Source: Ailurus styani
Taxonomy: Eukaryota; Chordata; Mammalia; Carnivora; Ailuridae
Reading direction: 5' to 3'
Length of the DNA: 64,000 nt
Assembly (NCBI GenBank): GCA_002007465.1
Contig: LNAC01000688.1
Coordinates: forward strand, 588,448-652,447
Part shown: positions 46,560 to 57,345 of the stretch, in pieces
Layout: each line of letters begins with the position of its first letter
Numbering within the stretch: position 1 is the stretch's first letter
The notes under the pieces: generated by a model
Told to the model about the DNA's origin: nothing
The model's database searches: none
The model's input: only the letters and a program-made list of their open reading frames with translations
Made by a program: the position numbers and the translations under genes

Positions 46560-47098
46560 AAACATAATTTACAGCTGAGCATGGGTTAGCTGGTTTTTCT
46601 ATTCAGGATCTCATCATGCTGAAATCAAGATGTCCTCCAGGGCTATAATCTCATCTAAGACTCAGGGTCATCTTCTAGACTCACCATTTGTTGCCAGAAT
46701 TCAGTTCCTTGCAGTTGTAGAATTTAGGGTCTCATCTCCTAGGAGTGATCCCCATCCCTTGCCATGAACCTTCTCTACAACATGGTAGCTTGCTTCCTGA
46801 AGGCTAGCAGAAGAGCATCTCTGCTACTTCCTGTCTTATTTCAAGAACTTCTTTTGTACGGCTCATCTCACAGGGTAAACATCCCTCTCCCAGGATAGGC
46901 TCTGCACTGATTCTCAAAGTCAACTGATTGGAGACCTTAATTACATCTGCAAATCACTTTACCTTTGCCATATAACATAACCTAGACTTCAGAGGGGTAC
47001 TCCAGCATGGCCACATGCCCTGTCCACACTTAAGAGGGACAGACTTATACAGAGTGTAAAACTTAGGGACCATCTCAGAATTCTATCTGCCACAGATA
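46560..47098. repeat. Probable ancient interspersed repeat, family not assigned
   Basis: The order 'gctgagcatgggttagctgg', 'ttcaggatctcatcatgctg', 'gccagaattcagttccttgc', 'acaacatggtagcttgcttc', then 'ccatctcagaattctatctg' matches a well-known old mammalian repeat layout that I cannot name safely. Confidence 0.45.
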
Positions 47099-47104
47099 GG
47101 AAAA

Positions 47105-47345
47105 AGAACTTTATTAATTCACTTGCAAATGTTGAGAGCTTATTGTTCTTGGTGCTGGGGAATAACAGAAGACAAGATAATTGACACCCCTAGAGTCATA
47201 AGGCCACTGGAAGCTATCATGAACAACCAAACAATCACACAAATAAAAAACAGAATCAGTAATGTGACAGACATAAAATACCACAAATAAAAATAAAATA
47301 GGGTAAGAGATGGATATTGGGGTCTACTATTTTAGATGGAATTTG
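47105..47345 (+). repeat. Possible ancient interspersed repeat
   Basis: The stretch 'cttattgttcttggtgctgg', 'ggaataacagaagacaagat' and 'ggatattggggtctac' follow the same motif family as 45905-46130. Confidence 0.45.
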
Positions 47346-48107
47346 TAGAAAAATAATGACAAATCCAAAAAGAAAAAGAACTCCTTCCTCCCTGGATCTT
47401 GCTCTCTTGGGTCTGAACCCTGAGAGATAGGAGGATAGCCTATTTCACGGGCAGTCAGGAGCCCCCTGAGTAGAATCCCCACACTACCACCACTGTAGCA
47501 ATGCCCAGGTCATCAGGGGGTGGCCCTAGAGATGAGTTAGGAGGCAGCCCTATAGACAGACAGGAGAATATGGGATGGGTCTGTGGACTCCACCATCTGA
47601 AGTGCCAAGTGACCCTGGCTACAATTTTCCTCAGGCTTTCCGTGCTCTCCATTGTTCTATCCTGGTCCCTACTGTGCTGCAGGAGTTTGGTGGTAATACT
47701 GAGGTTCAGTCTTGTCCAGAATGAATGAATAAGGGAGAGGGCATACCTGGAGGCTAATGTGGTGGTGGGAGCCTGAAATGTGAAATCATTGTGGGGAAGG
47801 TGGATCTAGGAACTGCAAATTCTAGCTCTTGCAAAATGGAAATATTCTCCCTATTGCCTTCCTTCAAGAAACGTTATTATAAGGCAGACTCTAGATATGC
47901 AGAAGGAAAAGGTAATAATATAAGTAGAGAATGATGTGAACAAAAGCATGGGATAGGCATACAAAGTACCCTCATACAGTGGTGCTTCCCAAAGTATCTC
48001 TGGAAAATTCAGTGCAAATGGTGATGCTGACAAGCAAGATAGGCTAAGGCATGACTGTGCACAGGCTTACAGGCAGTGGTGAATACGTAGAGTTTTCCTG
48101 TCTTGTG
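47346..48107. other. No gene; single-copy sequence
   Basis: Moderate GC at 47400-47700. The two frames there (47455-47652 minus, 47501-47728 plus) overlap antisense and lack domains. Confidence 0.5.
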
Positions 48108-48245
48108 AATTGTTTTCATAACAGTTTTATTGAGATATAATTACATACCATAAAATTCACCCCCTCTAAAGTGTAGAATTCAGTAGATTTTATGATAGTC
48201 ACGGAGCTGTGCAACCATCACGCCTATTCACTACCTTGTGAACAG
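48108..48245 (-). mobile_element. L1M 3' end, antisense
   Basis: Clear antisense match: 'ttttattgagatataattac', 'accataaaattcaccccctc', 'gagctgtgcaaccatcacgc'. Confidence 0.9.
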
Positions 48246-48447
48246 CTTTGGGTTGAAAACACAAACAGGGGCAAGACCTGCCAATAATTCAAGAACAGAT
48301 GGAAGATGTGTGGAAAGTCTTTGAGGAATTCCTCTATGAGCCATACTAATGGGGGCGTGGTTAAAGTCCACAAGAAAAAGATTCACTTATTTCATGCCAA
48401 TTTTAAATTTTTATCAATTTCTATAATGTCTTTAAGACACAATACCT

Positions 48448-50056
48448 AAAGTCAAACTCTCACTCTTTGCAGATGATATGATACTTTATGTGGAAAACCC
48501 AAAGGACTCCACTCCAAAACTGCTAGAACTCATACAGGAATTCAGTAAAGTGTCAGGATATAAAAATCAAAGCGCAGGAATCGGTTGCTTTCTATATACC
48601 AACAACAAAACAGAAGAAAGAGAAACTAAGGGGTCAATCCCATTTATAGTTGCACCCAAAACCATAAGATACCTAGGAATAAACCTAACCAAAGAGGCAA
48701 AGAATCTGTATTCAGAAAACTATAAAGTACTCATGAAAGAAATTGAGGAAGACACAAAGAAGTGGAAAAACATTCCATGCTCATGGATNGAAATGTCTAT
48801 GCTACCTAGAGCAATCTACACATTTAATGCAATCCCCCATAAAAATACCAGCATTTTATTTCAAAGAAATGGAACAAATAACCCCCAAATTTATATGGAA
48901 CCAAAAAAGATCCCAAATAGCCAAAAGAATGTTGAAAAAGAGAACCAAAGTTGGTGGCATCACAATTCCAGGCTTCAAGCTCTATTACAAAACTGTAATC
49001 ATCAAGACAGTATGGTACTGGCACAAAAACAGACACATAGAACAGTGGAACAGAATAGAGAGCCCAGAAATGGACCCTCAACTCTACGGTCAACTGATCT
49101 TTGACAAAGCAAGGAAGAATGTCCAAAGGAAAAAAGACAGTCTCTTCAACAAATGGTGTTGGGAAAACTGGACAACCACATGCAGAAAAATGAAAGTGGG
49201 TCATTTCTTTACACCACACACAAAAATACATTCAAAATGGATGAAAGACCTCAATGTGAGAAAGGAATCCATCAAAATCCTTGAGTATGGGCACCTGGGT
49301 GGCTCAGTGGGTTAAAGCCTCTGCCTTCGGCTCAGGTCATGATCCCAGGGTCCTGGGATCGAGGCCCACATCGGGCTCTCTGCTCAGCAGGGAGCCTGCT
49401 TCCTCTTCTCTCCTCTCTCTCTGTCTGCCTCTCTGCCTACTTGTACTCTCTCTCTCTGTGTCAAATGAATAAATAAAGTCTTAAAAAAAAATCCTTGAGG
49501 AGAACACAGGCAGCAACGTCTTCAACCTCAGCCACAGCAACTGCTTCCTAGGAACATCACCAAAGGCATGGGAAACAAGGGCAAAGATGAAGTATTGGGA
49601 CTTCATCAAGATCAAAAGCTTTTGCACAGAAAGGAAACAACAAAACCAAAAGACAACTGACAGAACGGGATAAGTTATTTGCAAATGACATATCAGATAA
49701 AGGGCTTGTATCCAAAATCTATAAAGAACTTCTCAAACTCAACACCCAAAGAACAAATAACCCAGTCAAGAAATGGGCAGAAGACATGAACAGACATTTC
49801 TGCAAAGAAGACATCCAAATGGCCAAGAGACACATGAGAAAGTGCTCAACATCACTTGGCATCAGAGAAATACAAATCAAAACCACAGCAAGATACCACC
49901 TTACACTAGTCAGAATGGCTAAAATCAACAAGTCAGGAAACGACAGATGTTGGCGAGGTTGCGGAGAAAGGGGAACCCTTCTACACCGTTGGTTGGAATG
50001 CAAGCTGGTGCAGCCACTCTGTAAAACAGTATGGAATTTCCTCAAAAAGTTGAAAT
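48448..50056 (+). pseudogene. L1 ORF2 (reverse transcriptase) remnant, broken
   Basis: L1 ORF2 encodes the endonuclease/reverse transcriptase that copies L1 RNA into DNA. Only the part from the RT palm domain onward is present. The catalytic motif FADD lies at 48466-48477, and following residues such as [20 protein letters not shown] match carnivore ORF2. There are at least three frame changes. The first is near 48840, where the protein continues in another frame ([18 protein letters not shown]). The second is near 49627, after the SINE. The third is near 50053, where a lost A creates a TAG. The SINE at 49286-49487 also splits it. About six codons around the N at 48789 are missing. It cannot encode an active protein. 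Confidence 0.95.
49286..49487 (+). mobile_element. Can-SINE, mustelid type, within the young L1
   Basis: Head gggcacctgggtggctcagt and tail aaatgaataaataaagtctt. Exact 12-bp target duplication aaaatccttgag at 49274-49285 and 49488-49499. Insertion into a recent L1 makes this one of the youngest events in the window. Confidence 0.97.
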
Positions 50057-50135
50057 AGAGCTACCCTACAACCCAGCAATCGCACTACTGGGTATTTACC
50101 CTAAAGATACAAAGGTAGTGATCCGCAGGGGCACA

Positions 50136-50144
50136 NNNNNNNNN
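50136..50144. other. Assembly gap of 9 N, probably under-sized
   Basis: Left of the gap the L1 reads '..gatccgcaggggcaca' and right of it 'tatatatataatgggatact'. In L1 these are separated by roughly 100-130 bp ('gcagcaatgtccacaatagc...gataaagaagatgtggt'). So nine Ns do not reflect the missing length. Confidence 0.8.
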
Positions 50145-50445
50145 TATATATATATATATAATGGGATACTATGCAGCCATCAAAAGAAATGAAATCTTGC
50201 CATTTGCAATGACCTGGATGGAACTAGAGGGTATTATGTTAAGCAAAATAAGTCAATCAGAGAAAGACAATTATCATATGATCTCTCTGATATAAGGAAC
50301 TTGAGGGGAAGGCCGGGGGTCTTAGGGGTAGGGAGGGAAAAATAATGAAACAAGATGGAATGGGGAAGGAGACAAACCATAAGAGACTCTTAATCTCACA
50401 AAACAAACAGGGTTACTGGGGAGTGGGAGGGTAGGGATAGGGTGG

Positions 50446-50712
50446 ATGGGTTATGGACAATGGGGAGGGTTTGTGCTATGGTAAGTGCTGTGAAAGGTGT
50501 AAGCCTGATGATTCACAGACCTGTACCCCTTGGGCAAAGAATAAAAATAAAATTATAAAAAAAAAATATTTGTTGAGTGAATGAAAGAGTTTGCATACCT
50601 CTAGCCAGGGAATCAAGCTTTGGTGTATGTTTGGGTGTTTTCAAAATGCAATTAAATTGAGGAAAGGAACTACTCAGTACTTTCTCCTACCACACAACCT
50701 AGACCACTAGTG
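50446..50712 (+). repeat. Inverted duplicate copy A (267 bp)
   Basis: Covers the last 121 bp of the young L1 and 146 bp of its unique right flank, ending at cactagtg. Its reverse complement recurs at 53471-53736 with one substitution and a 1-bp poly(A) difference. Confidence 0.96.
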
Positions 50713-51489
50713 ATAATTGTATTTTATTTTAAATTTATTTTCCTGCACCCTAGGTAAATTAATTTTACAATAATGACTTATGGTTCCCCTCATTAATTTA
50801 ATACCTCCTGTGCTAGGTATTTCCTCTGAGATTGCTTAATGCTGTCCTGATTTTTCTCTCTCCTTTCCTTCTACATAGGTGCATATATCACCCTAAATTC
50901 CTTCATTTTCTGACCCGTATCTTTGAATATAGACACCACACAAGCTAATGTCGAATTTTGCTGTTTGTTTCTAAGATCTTCCAGCTGTTCTTACTTATTT
51001 AAAACTCAGTATCTGGGTTCGTATATTTGGGAGTCCATGTAATCCCTGTCTTATATCACTATTTAGTCTCCTTTTCAATATATCTTGTCTTGGATTAGAT
51101 CTTCACAGATGTGGGAATTAGCTATTGAGTTAGTGCAGATATGGAATGGATCATATGCTGTTGGCCCCCAATTCAACATCCATTTCCACCTGCTCCTCTT
51201 CAGTTCCATAGGGAAGGCTTATATATTGGTTCACGGAAGGATTTTCTCACTATCTCCTATTTGAAAAAAATAAAGCACAAAGCTCCTCTTGCTACTGGCA
51301 TCCATACTGTGAGTAGGAAGAAAACAAGCCTCCGAATGATATTGACTCCAAGTAGGGCAAAGAAAGGAATCTGGGTCTTTTTGACATAAATAAATGGTTT
51401 ATCGTATCAGGCTAGAGGTCTGCTCTGCCTTCCTGCTTTTTAATATGTGAGAGAATCCAACTTTTATATTTAAACCAGAAAGTAAAAGT
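50713..51489. other. No gene; single-copy sequence between the inverted repeats
   Basis: Nothing recognised. An 82-codon frame at 51141-51389 has no domain. Confidence 0.5.
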
Positions 51490-52375
51490 TCTTAAAAAAC
51501 AAACCAATGGGAATATGTCAAAGGGATACAGGACCCAAATGAAAGCATTCTGAATGACTAATGCTAGAACTATTTAAGAAACAAAATAAATAATGTAATA
51601 TTGGATTAGAATCCAAGGAATAAAATAAATATCAGTGGGTCCATATTGATATAAATAAATGATTACAAAAATAAGCAAATGGGGGAGAAGAAACAAGCCT
51701 CGAACAGAGAGTAGAGAGTAGAATTCTAAACAACTTGTGTAGACACCACCACCCCCAAGGAGGTAACTCTGTACCCCTTAAGTGAAGGCTGCACAGAGTG
51801 ACTTCTTTCTGTAGGGAAAGGGGGAGGAAGGTAATTTTACTGTGCAGAAACATGACAAACACCACCTTAGCCAGGTAATCAAGCTTAACATAAGCAGTGA
51901 TGAGGTAAGTTGATTGTAGGTACTCTTAATGTGATGTGATATCTCTGTGGTCTTCCTCCCCAAAACCATTACCCCAGTCTAATGCTGAGAGTAAACATCA
52001 AAGAAGCCCAAGTAGAGGAACATTCAACAAAGTTCATGACCAGTACTGCTCTACACTGTTGAGGTCATCAAAAACAAGGTAAGTCTGAGAAACTCTCGCA
52101 ATCCAGAGAAGTCTAAGGAGACATGATGATTCTGGCTGGGATCCTATAACAGTAAAGGGCATAGAGAATCTGAATGAAGTATAGAATTTAGTTAATAATC
52201 ATGTATCGATTTATTCCATTAGATGTGACAAATGTATCATAATAATGTAAGATGTCAACAGTAAGGAAACTGAATGCAGTGCAGGGATATAAAAGAACAT
52301 ACTATACTATCTTTGCAAATTTTCTGTAAATCTAAAAACTATTATAAAATTTTATTAAAAATTTTAAATAATGCA
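51490..52375 (+). mobile_element. L1M/L1ME-type ancient 3' UTR
   Basis: Collinear with the old L1 3' UTR: 'gtcaaagggatacaggaccc', 'aaccattaccccagtctaat', 'aagaagcccaagtagaggaa', 'aaggagacatgatgattctg', then 'ttgcaaattttctgtaaatc' and an AT-rich end near 52375. Non-coding. Confidence 0.85.
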
Positions 52376-52879
52376 AAGAATTTCCATATATCACTAAAGG
52401 TCTGTTCTCGATGAACAGCAGCTGTTATTTTTAATGTATCAAATTTACTGATCTTTTCCTCTGTCATTAGTAATTTTTTTCTCCTTTTTAATCAACTTGT
52501 CAGCTTGCCCTTCTTCATGTCATGAAGAGATTCTCCTGTGTCTCCTAAGAGGTTGATTCTTTCTGGATTTCATGCTGAAATAGATTATATGCCCAGAATT
52601 AATTTCTGTGCATGTTATAAGGTGAGAAATGATCTCATCATTTTTCTATTTTCAATACTTATTGAAATTTTGTCTTTTGCTCTCTCTATGAAGTATCAAT
52701 ATCAAGTTTCTTCACGTGGGATTGTTTTACCATTTCTGAGGAATTAGGAGAGTAACTCTTAAACAGTCCCCTTAGCACCCCCATTCAACCAACAGGCCAT
52801 CCAGAAGGCAATGCATTCGTTATTAGCAAGTGAACAATGTGATAAAGTCACTTCTTGACAGGATTCAGACAGGGTCCAG
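52376..52879. other. No gene; AT-rich single-copy sequence
   Basis: A 69-codon frame (52538-52747, plus) lacks domains. Confidence 0.5.
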
Positions 52880-53425
52880 AATGACTCCTTCTGCGATGGG
52901 CAGCTCCAGCTCCTGGAAAGGCACATGAGCCAATGCATTTGTTTGGACCCTTATTTAACATCTCTATTTCCTCCTAAGAAAAGACCAAATCTTCATAAAT
53001 CTTCAGAGCTTCTCATAATATGCTTGCAGCCTATTTCTAGCCTCATGTGTCATGATTCTTGCCACTAGTTCATATTGACCTTCTATCCATTCCTCAAAGA
53101 TACCACTTTAAGGACTTCAGATATGCTGTATTCTATCAGAAACCATGTCCTAGTATGAGTTTTCCTGTCATGGGTATTTTCTGTTCCATGTTTTGCCTGA
53201 CCGATTCTTACTTTTCTTTCAAATTTTAGAATAAATATTTCTTCAGAAAATCTTCCCATAATCCATCAGAATAAGTGTCTTCCCCTATTATAATTCTTAT
53301 AGCACCATCTTTTTCTCCTTTGTAGTCTCTGTAAGAATTATACTTAGTAAATTATTTGCATATTTATCAGATTAATCTGTTTCTCTTAATAAAATTTCAA
53401 GTTTCAGAACATATGTGGTTCAGCA
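52880..53425 (+). mobile_element. L2 remnant
   Basis: In L2 order: 'ctatttctagcctcatgtgt', 'ctgttccatgttttgcctga', 'cagaaaatcttcccataatc', 'tatagcaccatctttttctc'. Decayed. Confidence 0.6.
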
Positions 53426-53470
53426 ATATTCCCACTGCTATTCTATAACAGGGACTTTTCTCTCTTGTTC

Positions 53471-53736
53471 CACTAGTGGTCTAGGTTGTGTGGTAGGAGA
53501 AAGTACTGAGTAGTTCCTTTCCTCAATTTAATTGTATTTTGAAAACACCCAAACATACACCAAAGCTTGATTCCCTGGCTAGAGGTATGCAAACTCTTTC
53601 ATTCACTCAACAAATATTTTTTTTTATAATTTTATTTTTATTCTTTGCCCAAGGGGTACAGGTCTGTGAATCATCAGGCTTACACCTTTCACAGCACTTA
53701 CCATAGCACAAACCCTCCCCATTGTCCATAACCCAT
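53471..53736 (-). repeat. Inverted duplicate copy B (266 bp)
   Basis: Reverse complement of 50446-50712. On its left it abuts unrelated sequence at the 8-bp palindrome cactagtg. On its right it abuts the antisense L1 that follows. It holds the L1 tail (antisense) and the copied flank. Confidence 0.96.
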
Positions 53737-54697
53737 ATAGTTAGTTTTGGGTATAAAATATAGTGATTCAACATTTATATGCATTGTTAATGTTCATCAA
53801 GATAGGTGTACTTACTCTTAGCCCCCTTTATAGATAAAGGGGAAATAGATTTCATCCCTCCCTTACCTACCTTCCCTTGCAACCATCAGTTTGTTCTCTG
53901 TATTTAAGAGTCTGGGTTTGTTTGTTTTTTTCTTTTTTTCTTTGTTCATCTATTTGGTTTCTTTTTTTAAAATAAGATTTTATTTATTTATTTGACAGAG
54001 AGGAACACAGTAAGAGAGGGACACAAGCAGGGGGAACGAGAGAGGAAGAAGCAGGCTTCCTGGAGAGCAGGGAGCCTGATGTGGGGTTTGATCCCAGGAC
54101 CCCAGGATCATGACCTGAGCTGAAGGCAGACACTTAATGACTGTGCCACCCAGGCACCCCAGTCTGTTTGGTTTCTTAAATTCCACACATAAGTGAAATC
54201 ATATGACATTTGTCTTTCTCGGACTTATTTCATTTAGCATTTATACCCTCTAGGCCTGTCCATGTTATTGCAAATGGCTGAATGATATTTCATTATCTTT
54301 ATCTGCATCATCTATCTATCACATTGTCTTTATCCAGTCATGTATGGATGGACACTTGGGTTGCTTCCATGTCTTGGCTATTGTGTATAAGGCTACAACA
54401 AACATAGGGGTGCATATATCTTTTCAAATTAGTGTTTTTGTTTTCTTTAGGTAAATGCCCAGTAGTGGATTCTGGGTCATATGTAATTCTATTTTTTTAA
54501 TATTTTAAGGAAACTCTGTACTGTTTTCTATTGTGGTTGTACTAATTTTCACTCCCACCAATAGTGCATGAGCATTTCTTTTTCTTCACATCTTTGCAAA
54601 CACTTATTTCTTATCATTTTGATTCTAGCCATTCTGATATGTATGAGGTGATACCTCATTGTGGTTTTGATTTGCATTTCCTTGATGATTATTGATG
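53737..54697 (-). mobile_element. Old L1, antisense, interrupted by a SINE
   Basis: 3' UTR at the left ('ttagttttgggtataaaata', 'agtgattcaacatttatatg') and ORF2 3' end at the right ('catgtcttggctattgtgta', 'tgatacctcattgtggtttt'). More diverged than the 48.4 kb L1. Confidence 0.9.
53964..54166 (-). mobile_element. Can-SINE (older type) in L1
   Basis: Antisense SINE ending 'gtgccacccaggcacccc'. Exact 11-bp duplication tttggtttctt at 53953-53963 and 54167-54177. Confidence 0.95.
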
Positions 54698-54867
54698 ACT
54701 GTGATGACTCCCCCAGAACTTAATCATAGGTAACCTGCTGTTGACCAGAAGCCTTACCAACATCATAAATAGTTAACATGTATTTTGTGTGTTGTATGTA
54801 TTATATACTGTATTCTTATAATAAAGTAAGCTAGAGGAAGAAAATGTTATTAAGAAAATCATAAGGA

Positions 54868-55083
54868 GGGGCACCTGGGTGGCTCAGTGGATTAAAGCCT
54901 CTGCCTTTGGCTCAGGTCATGATCTCAGGGTCCTGGGATCGAGGCCCGCATCGGGCTCTCTGCTCGGCAGGGAGCCTGCCTCCTCCTCTCTCTCTGCCTG
55001 CCTCTCTGCCTACTTGTAATCTCTCTCTCTCTCCTTCAAATGTATATATATATATATATATATACTTGAAAAATTAAAAGAAA
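54868..55083 (+). mobile_element. Can-SINE, mustelid type, with (TA)n in its tail
   Basis: Exact 16-bp target duplication aagaaaatcataagga at 54852-54867 and 55084-55099. The tail has a (TA)n run at 55042-55064 where other copies have AAATAAATAAAT. Confidence 0.97.
55042..55064. repeat. (TA)n microsatellite in SINE tail
   Basis: About eleven TA units, bounded by tcaaatg and cttgaaa. Confidence 0.96.
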
Positions 55084-55148
55084 AAGAAAATCATAAGGAA
55101 GAGAAAATACATTTATAGAATTCTACTGTATCAAAAAGAAAATCTGTG

Positions 55149-55841
55149 TACTGAAGGGAGGGCAGGGGAGGCAAGGCAGGGGAGGGCCAGGACAGGGGAG
55201 GCAGCAGCCCAGGGATGTTCCTCAGTCTGGTGGCCTCAGCGTAGCAGGAGCAGGTGGACTCTAGGCCACAGTGCTCCAGAAGTGCAGTATAGCTAACACA
55301 TCTGTCTGAAGGAACACCACCTGCAGTGGCCCTTGGCAGCTGCAGCCAAATACGAGTGCACCTGCCTCATGGAGGCCTCAGTGGTAGTGGTTGGAAAGCC
55401 CTGCATAAGGGGTCCATGCCAGCCTGGGAAGGATCGCACGCCCAAGATTATCCTGGTGTGGCCTCAGAGCTGAGCAGTGGAGGATTGGAGGATCAGAGAT
55501 GTGGAGGAATATGTGTGTATGGTGAGGAACAGAGGGGTCTCGACACAACTCCATCTGTGCCTTCTGGCTACATTCCTTTGCTTCAGGCCATCCTCCTGCC
55601 TGTCAACCCACCCTCTGCCATGCTGAACTTAACCACCTCAGTGGCAAACAGGATTACCAGCTGACCTGCCTTATCCTGGGACTGGGGGGCTCCTGACAGC
55701 CTCTGCAGGCCTCCCTGGATACTAAGAGAGCAGCTGGTACTACCTCTGTACCAGTCATCTTTGATAGGGTCCCTGGAGACCGGCGTGGGCAGTTGTAAAT
55801 GAATGCCTTGTGGTTTTCCTGTCAACTCCTTAAAAAAAAAA
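55149..55841 (+). pseudogene. Processed retrocopy of an unidentified GC-rich transcript
   Basis: About 680 bp of distinctly GC-rich sequence in an AT-rich setting. It ends in a run of 14 A and is flanked by the 10-bp duplication aaaatctgtg at 55139-55148 and 55842-55851. It interrupts the MER2 element exactly at that target, so it is an L1-mediated retroposition. It starts in a G-rich purine tract (55153-55203). The longest frame in sense is 112 codons (55326-55664), without a domain I recognise. It could derive from a coding mRNA's 3' part or a non-coding RNA. No canonical AATAAA precedes the tail. The source gene is unknown. Confidence 0.8.
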
Positions 55842-55899
55842 AAAATCTGTGCCTAAGTGAAATTGCCCCATTCAAACTTCTGTTGTTTAAGGTCAACTG

Positions 55900-56873
55900 T
55901 AGTAGATTATGTGTGAGTAATTGTTGAATAAAAGAAAGAATCTAGGTTAGAAGTGAATAATTGAGTTAATGAGTGAGGTGGAAAGAACAGACTAGTAATA
56001 TCCTAGATAATTTGGAGTTTCTTGAAAAAGAAGAGAAATGAAACTTAAGGAAATAATACATTTGTTTTTCAATTTTTCCCACCTTCCTTTCCCCTCTGTC
56101 AGTCTCTGCTTGCAAGCACACAGACACAGGACTATAAGCAAAGTGATTGCTACCTTGAGTACTGAACTGGAGCCCTGCACTGCAAGGGTCCTGTGGTTTA
56201 AAGGGGGGGATCATTTGTATGTCTGTCCTGGGATAGCGACCTGCACCTTTCACATGTTAGCAGAGGCAAAGGTTATAGATAGAAGGCATTCAAACTCCAC
56301 ATCCTGGCAACATTTTGGGTGAGTGAAAGCACTACATGGATGCAAAATCATATTGTTTGTAGAGCCAGAAAATGTGTAACCAGAATATTCAGTATGGACA
56401 TCCCTAAATAAGTGGCATTGAAGACATATATGTAAGCCTCATATGTGTGTAACTGAGTTCTCTTGGGCTGTTAAAAGGTAAATTCCATTTATTTTATTTT
56501 TTGTATCAATTCTTTAAAGCATGTAGCTCTTTAACCATGATACACACAAAAGGTTTTACTTTTTCCTTCTGTGATAGGGTATTTTTAAAACCTCCTATTT
56601 CCTTAATTAAGAAACATTAGGACATCAAAATGATGGGATATTATTTTGACAGTTTTGTTATTTTATGAGAAACAATGTTTGAACCTCAACACAAACATAT
56701 ACTTAAGCATATTTTCTTAGTTTCCAAACATTAATTTAGGAGAATATACAAGGAAAAGAAAACATGATAGTGAATGGAGTCCATCAAAATTTTTAAGCAT
56801 TTCATTTTGTTAGGTAATACTCCTATTATAATTATTAATCAAGCAAGGTAATTTTAAATTTACTTATTTTTAG
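55900..56873. other. No gene; single-copy sequence
   Basis: Overlapping 94-95-codon frames on opposite strands at 55966-56322 have no domain. Confidence 0.5.
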
Positions 56874-56975
56874 GATTTTCTTTTTAAGTAATCTCTACAC
56901 CCAATGTGGGGGGTTCACAACTCCAAGATCAAGAATTACATGTCGTACCTAGTAAGCCAGTCAGGGACCCCAAGA
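56874..56975 (-). mobile_element. Short old Can-SINE fragment, antisense
   Basis: The text 'aagtaatctctacacccaat', 'ggggggttcacaactccaag' and 'agtaagccagtcagggaccc' is the antisense head of the older, tRNA-like Can-SINE form lacking the long CT-rich body. Confidence 0.8.
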
Positions 56976-57335
56976 ACTCTAATTGTTTGGTCATGTCCTC
57001 CTAATGTCAGTATTTCCTATACCATCAAGCAGCTCCTAATTTTAAAATGATTTCAACAGTTCTACTGAACATCACAGATATATGCAATATGTATCCTTTC
57101 TTCATAAACACATACAAAATTATTAAGCCAAATGGTTGCTTAAATTTCTGTAATTCTAATTAATGAGGAATCTTGTCAGAGAGTTTGCAAAGCCATTTTA
57201 ACTTCTGAATGGGAGAGACGAAATATTAACAAGAAAAATTAGAAAATTAAAGCAAACAGCCTAGAAAAATATAATTTCTACAAAATATATATTTTAGCGA
57301 AAGAGAACTGAATATAGAAGGGAGGAAATGATCAA
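56976..57335. other. No gene; AT-rich sequence
   Basis: Nothing recognised. Confidence 0.5.
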
Positions 57336-57345
57336 AAAAAATTTT

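Larger units (their letters stand above)
48448..50566 (+). mobile_element. Young 5'-truncated carnivore L1 (about 2.1 kb), interrupted by SINE and gap
   Basis: Starts just before the RT active-site motif and runs through ORF2 and the 3' UTR to a poly(A) ending at 50566. A SINE sits at 49286-49487. A single N at 48789 and nine Ns at 50136-50144 mark gaps where expected L1 sequence is missing. No clear target-site duplication was found. The 3' part is duplicated in inverse orientation at 53471-53736. Confidence 0.95.
54698..55899. mobile_element. MER2-type (Tigger2-derived) DNA transposon, split by a SINE and a retrocopy
   Basis: Three pieces join into one element. 54698-54851: 'ctgttgaccagaagccttac', 'actgtattcttataataaag'. 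55100-55138: 'gagaaaatacatttatagaa'. 55852-55899: 'ctaagtgaaattgccccatt', then 'cttctgttgtttaaggtc', ending aactg. This is a non-autonomous Tigger (Tc1/mariner) element with no transposase. Confidence 0.85.

Noticed and set aside
48824..49231. 135-codon minus-strand frame
   Set aside because: Antisense shadow of L1 ORF2.
50446..53736. L1-mediated 3' transduction to explain the inverted copies
   Set aside because: Copy B lacks a second poly(A) after the flank segment and has no target duplication.
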